The notes under the pieces were generated by a model, which did not search any database, was not told where the DNA came from, and worked only from the letters and a program-made list of their open reading frames with translations. Shown in pieces: positions 1-4,538 of a stretch of 5,686 nucleotides of DNA. Positions within the stretch are counted from its first letter, which is position 1. Every line of letters starts with the position of its first letter. Source of the DNA: Leclercia sp. UBA7405 (GTDB lineage Bacteria > Pseudomonadota > Gammaproteobacteria > Enterobacterales > Enterobacteriaceae); NCBI GenBank assembly GCA_002469605.1, contig DKMV01000304.1:1-5686 (forward strand), read 5' to 3'. Made by a program: the position numbers and the translations under genes.

Positions 1-769
1 GCTGGCGATTTTTAATGGCGGCAATGCGCTGGCGACGGTGGTTGCCGCCCCGCTCGGCAGCTGGCTCGGGGCCACCATTGGCTGGCGCGGAGCCTTCTTC
101 TGCCTGGTGCCGGTCGCGCTGATCGCCTTTATCTGGCAGTGGTTCAGCCTGCCCGCAATGACAGCGCAAAAAGAGCAGGCCTCTGCGGGCGGCCTCTTCG
201 GGTTACTGAAAAAGCCGCTAATAGTGAAAGGCATGGCGGCCTGCGGGCTATTCTTTATGGGCCAGTTTGCGCTCTTTACCTATGTGCGTCCGTTTCTGGA
301 AACGGTCACCCTGGTCAGCGCGCCGGTGCTATCGCTGCTACTGCTGATCGTCGGGGTGGCCGGTTTTGTCGGCACCCTGTTGATTGGCGGGGTGTTGCAG
401 TCTGGCTTTTACCGCACCCTGATCGCCATTCCGCTGGTGATGGCGCTCATCGCCGGCCTGCTGATGCTCTTCGGCCACAGCCTGCCGGTGGTCGCCGTGC
501 TGCTCGGCTGCTGGGGCCTGGTGGCCACCGCCGCGCCGGTCGGCTGGTGGACGTGGGTTGCCCGCTCCCTGCCGGATAACGCCGAAGCCGGCGGCGGCAT
601 GATGGTAGCGGTCGTCCAGCTCTCTATTGCGCTTGGCTCCACCCTCGGCGGCCTGGCCTTTGACTACCGCGGCTGGCAGAGCACCTTTGGCCTGAGCCTG
701 GGGCTGTTAGTTGTCGCCGCAATGCTCGCGTTTCTTACATCCCATAACGATCGCCCTCACAGGAGTTAA
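1..769 (+). CDS. MFS efflux permease, NepI/AraJ-like DHA1 family (5' end outside window)
   Basis: An inner-membrane proton-coupled exporter of the major facilitator superfamily; its substrate is unknown. The frame is open from base 2 with no start, so about 255 C-terminal residues of a protein that is usually near 390-400 residues are present and the first four or so helices are missing. The visible start (AAPLGSWLG followed by GWR) fits the end of helix 5 with an antiporter-type G/P pattern. A short cytoplasmic loop with KKP near base 210 then leads into the second six-helix half. Blocks such as GQFALFTYVRP (about 259-291), PVGWWTWVARSLPD (about 536-577) and VAVVQLS resemble, from memory, E. 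coli NepI, the purine ribonucleoside exporter, but the match is too partial to give that name. The stop at 767-769 lies 2 nt before yahK, and this gene's last codons contain the yahK ribosome binding site, so the two are surely co-transcribed. Family call is firm; substrate is open. Confidence 0.88.
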   Translation, partial: LAIFNGGNALATVVAAPLGSWLGATIGWRGAFFCLVPVALIAFIWQWFSLPAMTAQKEQASAGGLFGLLKKPLIVKGMAACGLFFMGQFALFTYVRPFLETVTLVSAPVLSLLLLIVGVAGFVGTLLIGGVLQSGFYRTLIAIPLVMALIAGLLMLFGHSLPVVAVLLGCWGLVATAAPVGWWTWVARSLPDNAEAGGGMMVAVVQLSIALGSTLGGLAFDYRGWQSTFGLSLGLLVVAAMLAFLTSHNDRPHRS

Positions 770-771
770 GT

Positions 772-1821
772 ATGAAAATCAAAGCCATTGGCGCCTTCTC
801 CGCAACCCAACCGCTGGAAATGATGGACATCACCCGCCGTGAGCCGGGCCCGCACGACGTGCAGATTGAGATTACCTACTGCGGCGTGTGCCACTCCGAT
901 ATCCACCAGGTGCGCGCCGAATGGGCCGGCACCCTCTACCCCTGCGTGCCGGGCCACGAAATCGTTGGCCGCGTGGTGGCCGCCGGTGAACACGTGAAGC
1001 AGTACCAGCCCGGCGATCTGGTGGGCGTGGGCTGCATCGTGGATAGCTGTAAAGCGTGCAACGACTGCGAGGAGGGACTGGAGAACTACTGCGACAACAT
1101 GGTCGGCACCTATAACGGCCCCACTAAAGACGAGCCGGGCCATACCCTCGGCGGTTATTCCCAGCAGATCGTGGTGCATGAGCGCTACGTGCTGCGCATC
1201 ACCCATCCCGAAGATCAGCTCGCCGCCGTGGCGCCGCTGCTGTGCGCGGGCATCACCACTTACTCCCCGCTGCGCCACTGGCAGGCCGGGCCGGGTAAAA
1301 AAGTGGGCGTAGTGGGGATCGGCGGTCTGGGCCATATGGGTATTAAGCTGGCCCACGCCATGGGGGCGCACGTGGTGGCCTTTACCACCTCGGAATCCAA
1401 GCGCGAGGCGGCAAAAGCACTGGGCGCAGATGAGGTGGTGGTATCGCGCAACGCCGATGAGATGGCGGCCCACGCCAAAAGCTTCGACCTGATCTTAAAC
1501 ACCGTGGCGGCGCCGCATAACCTTGATATCTTCACCACCCTGCTGAAGCGCGACGGCACCCTGACGCTGGTAGGCGCTCCGGCCACGCCGCACGATTCGC
1601 CGGAAGTGTTCAACCTGATCATGAAACGCCGCGCTATTGCCGGCTCGATGATTGGCGGCATTCCGGAAACCCAGGAGATGCTCGACTTCTGCGCCAAACA
1701 CGGGATCGTGGCGGATATCGAAATGATCCGCGCCGATCAGATCAACGAGGCCTACGAGCGCATGCTGAAAGGGGATGTGCATTACCGCTTTGTGATCGAT
1801 AACGCCACGCTGACCGCCTGA
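772..1821 (+). CDS. yahK: YahK, zinc-dependent NADPH aldehyde reductase
   Basis: A cytosolic medium-chain dehydrogenase/reductase of the cinnamyl-alcohol-dehydrogenase type that reduces aldehydes to alcohols, with broad substrate range in the E. coli enzyme. The length (349 aa) equals E. coli YahK as I recall it, and the sequence follows it nearly throughout. Catalytic zinc ligands are Cys40 (in CGVCHSD), His62 (GHE, 61-63) and Cys158 (LLCAG). Structural zinc ligands are Cys93, Cys96, Cys99 and Cys107. The Rossmann dinucleotide motif GIGGLG is at 182-187. After the second Rossmann strand comes TTSESKR (205-211), where Ser and Lys/Arg replace the acidic residue of NAD enzymes, in keeping with NADPH use. 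The ATG is set by AGGAG at 761-765, six bases upstream, inside the end of the transporter gene. Middle gene of a three-gene operon. No missing residues or frameshift seen. Confidence 0.96.
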   Translation: MKIKAIGAFSATQPLEMMDITRREPGPHDVQIEITYCGVCHSDIHQVRAEWAGTLYPCVPGHEIVGRVVAAGEHVKQYQPGDLVGVGCIVDSCKACNDCEEGLENYCDNMVGTYNGPTKDEPGHTLGGYSQQIVVHERYVLRITHPEDQLAAVAPLLCAGITTYSPLRHWQAGPGKKVGVVGIGGLGHMGIKLAHAMGAHVVAFTTSESKREAAKALGADEVVVSRNADEMAAHAKSFDLILNTVAAPHNLDIFTTLLKRDGTLTLVGAPATPHDSPEVFNLIMKRRAIAGSMIGGIPETQEMLDFCAKHGIVADIEMIRADQINEAYERMLKGDVHYRFVIDNATLTA

Positions 1822-1832
1822 GGAGTATTGCC

Positions 1833-2861
1833 ATGAAGAGATTTACCTTTGCGCTGGGGCTGTTGCTCAGCACCTTTGCTGCCTCCGCCGCCGATATGTC
1901 CCGCGGCGCGGATAACTTCTACGAAAGCGATAAGGTCACCCGCCAGAAAGTGACCTTTAAAAACCAGTACCAGATGAACGTGGTCGGCAACCTGTTTGTG
2001 CCGAAAGGGGTTGACGACAGCGCCAGGCTGCCGGCGATCGTGGTCGGCCACCCGATGGGAGCGGTAAAAGAGCAAAGCTCGAACCTGTACGCCCAGAAGC
2101 TGGCGGAGCAGGGCTTTGTGACCCTGGCCATCGACCTCTCCTTCTGGGGCGAAAGCGAGGGCAAGCCTGGGCATCTCATTGCCCCGGAGATCTACACCGA
2201 CGATTTTAGCGCGGCGGTGGATTATCTCAGCACCCGGCCGAACGTCGATCCGGATCGCATCGGCGCGCTGGGCATCTGCGGCAGCGGCAGCTTTGTGATT
2301 AGCGCGGCTAAAATCGATCCGCGCATGAAGGCTATCGCCACCGTCAGCATGTACGACATGGGGGCCGCCGCCCGTAACGGCCTGAACCACAGCTTTACCC
2401 TGGAGCAGCGCAAAGCGCTGATTAAATCCGCGGCAGCACAGCGCCTGGCGGAGTTCAGGGGCGGCGAGATTGCCTACATACCGGGCACGGTAAACAAGCT
2501 GGAGGCGGATACCCCCACTATCCAGCGCGAGTTCTTCGATTTTTACCGCACCGCGCGCGGGGGCTTTACCCCGGCAGGGCAGGAAGAGGCGCTTACCACC
2601 AAACCGATGATGAGCAGCATCGGCAAGTTTATGAACTTCTATCCGTTTAACGATATCGAGACCATTTCACCGCGCCCGATGCTGTTTATCACCGGCGACC
2701 AGGCGCACTCGAAGGAGTTTAGCGAAGATGCTTATAAACGCGCGGGCCAGCCGAAAGAGCTCTATATCGTACCGGGCGCGGGCCACGTGGATCTGTACGA
2801 CCGCACCGATCTGATCCCCTTTGCAAAGCTGACTTCGTTCTTTGAAGGTAACCTGAAGTAA
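1833..2861 (+). CDS. Exported alpha/beta hydrolase, dienelactone-hydrolase-like (YcjY-type)
   Basis: A 342-residue alpha/beta-hydrolase-fold protein predicted to act in the periplasm. A signal peptide is plain: MKR, a hydrophobic core at residues 4-15, then ASA before Ala20-Asp21 as a likely signal peptidase I site. The fold's landmarks are in order: the oxyanion-loop GHPMG (72-76), a strand ending AIDLSFWGES (99-108), the nucleophile elbow GICGS (147-151), the acid in ITGDQ with Asp289, and GAGH with His318. The nucleophile position holds Cys149 (codon 2277-2279) rather than serine, as in dienelactone hydrolases. Residues 175-270 form an insertion typical of a cap domain. It belongs with the uncharacterised YcjY-like hydrolases by general pattern; the substrate is unknown, with esters or lactones plausible. 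AGGAG at 1821-1825 overlaps the yahK stop codon and sits 7 nt from the ATG, which supports both the start and coupled translation. Last gene of the operon. Confidence 0.87.
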   Translation: MKRFTFALGLLLSTFAASAADMSRGADNFYESDKVTRQKVTFKNQYQMNVVGNLFVPKGVDDSARLPAIVVGHPMGAVKEQSSNLYAQKLAEQGFVTLAIDLSFWGESEGKPGHLIAPEIYTDDFSAAVDYLSTRPNVDPDRIGALGICGSGSFVISAAKIDPRMKAIATVSMYDMGAAARNGLNHSFTLEQRKALIKSAAAQRLAEFRGGEIAYIPGTVNKLEADTPTIQREFFDFYRTARGGFTPAGQEEALTTKPMMSSIGKFMNFYPFNDIETISPRPMLFITGDQAHSKEFSEDAYKRAGQPKELYIVPGAGHVDLYDRTDLIPFAKLTSFFEGNLK

Positions 2862-2866
2862 GCCCC

Positions 2867-2902
2867 GCAGGCGCAAAACCGGATGTTTTGCGCCTGCTTT
2901 TT
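2867..2902 (+). terminator. Rho-independent terminator of the MFS-yahK-hydrolase operon
   Basis: A perfect 13-bp stem (GCAGGCGCAAAAC at 2867-2879 pairing with 2885-2897) closes a 5-nt loop and is followed by TTTTT at 2898-2902. It begins 5 nt after the hydrolase stop. In the other direction the same stem would form just after the nlpA stop at 2905, but what follows it there is GGGGCT, with no T tract. It is therefore a strong terminator rightwards and at best a weak one for nlpA. Confidence 0.93.
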
Positions 2903-2904
2903 AC

Positions 2905-3705
2905 TTACCAGCCCGGCACCGCGCCGCCGTTAAAGATTTTCTCCGCCGCCTTCGCTACCTCCGGCGACTGATAAGCCTGAATAAACTCCTTCACCTTCTC
3001 TGCGTCCTTGTTGTCTTCCCGCGCCACCACGATGTTGACGTACGGCGAGTTTTTATCTTCGATAAAGACCCCGTCATGCACCGGCGAGAGCCCGGTCTGC
3101 TGCAAATAGGTGGTGCTGATGATGGCCACGTCCACCTTCGGGTCATCCAGCACGCGGGGTAGCTGGGCGCCCTCCAGCTCCATGATCTTCAGCTTTTTCG
3201 GGTTAGCGGTGATATCCAGCGCGGTGGGCAGCAGGCCCACGTCCGGCTTCAGGCTAATCAGCTTCTCTTTTTGCAGCAGCAACAGCGCGCGGCCAAGGTT
3301 GGTCGGGTCGTTGGGGATGGCAACGGTGGCGCCCTCCTGCAGCTCGTTCACCGCTTTGATCTTGCGGGAGTAACCCGCCATCGGGAAAACGAAGGTGTTG
3401 CCCACCGCCACCAGCTTATAGCCGTGGGCTTTGTTATCTTCCGCCAGGAACGGGCGATGCTGGAAGACGTTGGCATCCAGCTCGCCGTGGTCGGTGGCGT
3501 CGTTCGGCAGCAGCGATCCGCTAAAGCCCACCAGCTCTACGTCGAGGCCATATTTCTCTTTCGCCACCTTTTTCGCCACTTCCGCCACGTCCTGCTCGGC
3601 GCCATTAATCACGCCGACCTTGATGTGTTTAGCATCGCTGTCGCTTTGGTCACAGCCTGCCAGCAGCAGGCCTGCAAGAAGAAGTGCACCTAATCGCCGT
3701 TTCAC
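2905..3705 (-). CDS. nlpA: NlpA, inner-membrane lipoprotein of the MetQ family
   Basis: A 266-residue substrate-binding lipoprotein related to the methionine-binding MetQ protein; E. coli NlpA (lipoprotein-28) is about 272 residues and, from memory, nearly identical over the mature part. From the GTG start the signal is MKRRLGALLLAGLLLAGC, with lipobox LAGC and the lipidated Cys18. Asp19 at +2 is the classic signal that keeps a lipoprotein in the inner membrane instead of sending it through Lol. Family blocks follow: HIKVGV (27-32), DVELVGF, FQHRPFL (81-87), GYKLVAVGNTFVFPMAGYS, PNDPTNLGRALLLLQ (131-145), SPYVNIVVAREDNKDAE, and the end FNGGAVPGW. The frame stays open up to a TTG at 3783 (26 more codons), but that start has no ribosome binding site and would lie upstream of the likely promoter. 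No metN or metI lies next to it here, so it would act alone or lend itself to a distant MetNI; that is inference. Confidence 0.94.
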   Translation of the reverse strand: MKRRLGALLLAGLLLAGCDQSDSDAKHIKVGVINGAEQDVAEVAKKVAKEKYGLDVELVGFSGSLLPNDATDHGELDANVFQHRPFLAEDNKAHGYKLVAVGNTFVFPMAGYSRKIKAVNELQEGATVAIPNDPTNLGRALLLLQKEKLISLKPDVGLLPTALDITANPKKLKIMELEGAQLPRVLDDPKVDVAIISTTYLQQTGLSPVHDGVFIEDKNSPYVNIVVAREDNKDAEKVKEFIQAYQSPEVAKAAEKIFNGGAVPGW

Positions 3706-3712
3706 CAGAGAG

Positions 3713-3717
3713 TTCCT
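3713..3717 (-). promoter_or_regulatory. Ribosome binding site that fixes the GTG start of nlpA
   Basis: On the minus strand AGGAA is followed after 7 nt by GTG at 3705-3703. The protein starting there has a lipoprotein signal of normal length (Cys18). The longer reading would put 26 Arg-rich residues before it and has no such site. This favours the GTG over the TTG at 3783 or ATG at 3780. Confidence 0.85.
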
Positions 3718-3720
3718 TTT

Positions 3721-3735
3721 GATAAATGTTTTATC
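3721..3735. promoter_or_regulatory. 15-bp palindrome at the presumed nlpA transcription start
   Basis: GATAAA-TGT-TTTATC is a perfect 6-bp inverted repeat with a 3-nt spacer. It falls 4 nt upstream of the nlpA ribosome binding site and over the transcription start inferred from the -10 at 3742-3737, a position suited to a repressor operator. It does not match the MetJ box (AGACGTCT) or an FNR site as I know them. AT-rich palindromes of this size can occur by chance. Confidence 0.3.
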
Positions 3736-3736
3736 G

Positions 3737-3766
3737 ACTATATCGGCAACGCGGCGGCGGGCTAAA
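3737..3766 (-). promoter_or_regulatory. Possible sigma-70 promoter of nlpA
   Basis: On the minus strand TATAGT (3742-3737) matches five of six -10 consensus bases. A weak -35 candidate, TTTAGC (3766-3761), lies 18 nt upstream. Transcription would begin near 3730, giving a leader of about 25 nt before the GTG start. The -35 is poor, so either an activator or a different promoter is possible. Found by eye only. Confidence 0.4.
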
Positions 3767-3804
3767 AAACGAAATGGCATCAATCAGATGAAAATGGAAT
3801 ATAC

Positions 3805-3826
3805 GGCGAGCACGTATGCGCTCGCC
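3805..3826 (-). terminator. Hairpin just after vapC, possible weak terminator
   Basis: GGCGAGC (3805-3811) and GCTCGCC (3820-3826) form a perfect 7-bp stem with an 8-nt loop. On the minus strand it begins 4 nt after the vapC stop codon (3833-3831). No run of T follows, only the mixed AT-rich GTATATTCCATTTTC. It may end transcription poorly or protect the 3' end of the toxin message; read-through into nlpA is possible. Confidence 0.45.
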
Positions 3827-3830
3827 CTGG

Positions 3831-4229
3831 TTAATACGTTTGCGTCCAGTCCTCAACGTCCAGCTCCTGCACCATCATAAAAGCCCGGTTACTAGTCACT
3901 ATCCTGGCGTTCCGACTAATCGCATGTGCCGCGATAAGTTGATCGAGATCGCCCATACTTTTACCCCGCTTTTCCATCGCGGCGCGCAATTTACCGTAAG
4001 CTATAGCCGCTTCGCTGTCCCGGCTATAAACGGTAATGCTTTGCAGAAAACTCAGAACCATTATCCTCAGAGCATGACTCTGTTTTTTGGCCACCCCATA
4101 AAGCAGTTCAGCTTCGGTAATGCATGAAATACTTAGATTACCCGGTGCAGTAAGCGCAAAACGATGTAACACCTGCGGATGCTGACGCAAAAGATGACTC
4201 ACCGTATTGGTATCAAGCATAAGCCGCAT
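3831..4229 (-). CDS. vapC: VapC-type PIN-domain toxin (ribonuclease)
   Basis: A 132-residue PIN-domain protein of usual VapC size. VapC toxins are Mg-dependent endoribonucleases that often cut initiator tRNA or rRNA and are held inactive by a partner antitoxin. Acidic active-site residues are in place: Asp6 in MLDTNT (first strand), Glu41 in TEAELLYG, Asp96 in GDLDQLIAAHA (with Asp94 nearby), then VTSN (111-114) and the family-typical ending EDW (126-128). The order matches the Shigella/Salmonella VapC layout, but the sequence is clearly divergent, so the exact RNA target cannot be inferred. The ATG at 4229 lies 3 nt after the stop of the upstream small gene and has no good ribosome binding site of its own, which suggests translation coupled to that gene; the ATG at 4220 is a possible second start. 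Base composition is near 50% GC, well below the genes on both sides, a sign of horizontal transfer. The symbol is a family name; the RNA target is not known. Confidence 0.85.
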   Translation of the reverse strand: MRLMLDTNTVSHLLRQHPQVLHRFALTAPGNLSISCITEAELLYGVAKKQSHALRIMVLSFLQSITVYSRDSEAAIAYGKLRAAMEKRGKSMGDLDQLIAAHAISRNARIVTSNRAFMMVQELDVEDWTQTY

Positions 4230-4232
4230 ATT

Positions 4233-4424
4233 TTACTGGCCAGCTAAAGGATCCCTGTGAGTAATCCCTTGATTACGTTCCTCCGGGCTAAGAAACGAAT
4301 CGGGCACGGGCGTCTTCTTCAGCAAATCGAGAAATCGGGCTTTGTAGCGCCCTTGTTCTGATGCGGCAGGTGGTATACCTGCCCCTGTTTCACCTTTTTT
4401 ACATTCTTTCTTTGCGCTTTCCAT
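4233..4424 (-). CDS. Small protein upstream of vapC, probable antitoxin of unknown family
   Basis: A 63-residue hydrophilic protein that I do not recognise. Its N-terminal third (MESAKKECKKGETGAG) is rich in Lys, Glu and Gly and looks unfolded. It is followed by RYKARFLDLLKKTP, a probable amphipathic helix (about residues 26-39), and an extended PVPDSFLSPEERNQG tail. A helix plus an extended tail carrying an F-L pair is how many VapB antitoxins wrap their PIN toxin, so position and shape argue for an antitoxin. No AbrB, ribbon-helix-helix or Phd-like DNA-binding part is visible, which is unusual. The ATG at 4424 has AGAGG five bases upstream; a TTG at 4457 would add 11 residues. The frame stays open further up to a TGA at 4497-4495 but has no better start. 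It ends 3 nt before vapC. It could instead be the remnant of a longer antitoxin. Confidence 0.6.
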   Translation of the reverse strand: MESAKKECKKGETGAGIPPAASEQGRYKARFLDLLKKTPVPDSFLSPEERNQGITHRDPLAGQ

Positions 4425-4429
4425 TGCTG

Positions 4430-4434
4430 CCTCT
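4430..4434 (-). promoter_or_regulatory. Ribosome binding site for the small gene upstream of vapC
   Basis: On the minus strand AGAGG precedes the ATG at 4424-4422 by five bases. The TTG at 4457 has no comparable site, so the 63-residue form is preferred to the 74-residue form. Confidence 0.5.
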
Positions 4435-4485
4435 GGCGGTTTATTGTCCAGGCCCAAGCATGGATCAACCGCGAAGATAAGGACA

Positions 4486-4494
4486 ACTATTGCA
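4486..4494 (-). promoter_or_regulatory. Weak extended -10 candidate for the toxin-antitoxin pair
   Basis: In the 114-nt gap between the DHA2 transporter stop and the small gene's ATG, the minus strand reads TGC-AATAGT, an extended -10 form with four of six consensus bases and no good -35. No inverted repeat that would serve as an antitoxin operator was found in this gap, and no convincing terminator for the transporter gene. The pair may be partly transcribed from upstream. Confidence 0.2.
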
Positions 4495-4538
4495 TTTCAG
4501 TTTCGGAAAGCGCCTCGCAATAAATAGCTGAGTAGGGA

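Noticed and set aside
766..1473. A 235-codon open frame on the minus strand opposite yahK
   Set aside because: It lies fully antisense to a certain yahK gene, is His/Ala/Gly-rich with no family motifs, and is what GC-rich codons with G/C third positions produce on the opposite strand.
1782..2390. A 202-codon open frame on the minus strand opposite the hydrolase gene
   Set aside because: Antisense to a gene with signal peptide and catalytic triad in place; its composition (His, Arg, Ala, Gly rich) shows no domain pattern.
3706..3783. A 26-residue N-terminal extension of NlpA from TTG 3783 or ATG 3780
   Set aside because: No ribosome binding site precedes either start, the lipoprotein signal would no longer be at the N terminus, and the best -10 sequence lies inside this stretch.
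3271..3880. Two plus-strand open frames (3271-3693 and 3431-3880) opposite nlpA
   Set aside because: They overlap each other and the well-supported nlpA gene on the other strand, with no ribosome binding site or recognisable motif.
3816..4127. A 103-codon plus-strand open frame opposite vapC
   Set aside because: The PIN-domain frame on the minus strand carries all expected catalytic residues; the plus-strand frame has no motif and no ribosome binding site.
3784..4538. Mobile element, attachment site or CRISPR-like repeat around the low-GC island
   Set aside because: I looked for terminal inverted repeats, direct repeats at the edges and spaced repeats and found none beyond the single hairpin at 3805-3826.
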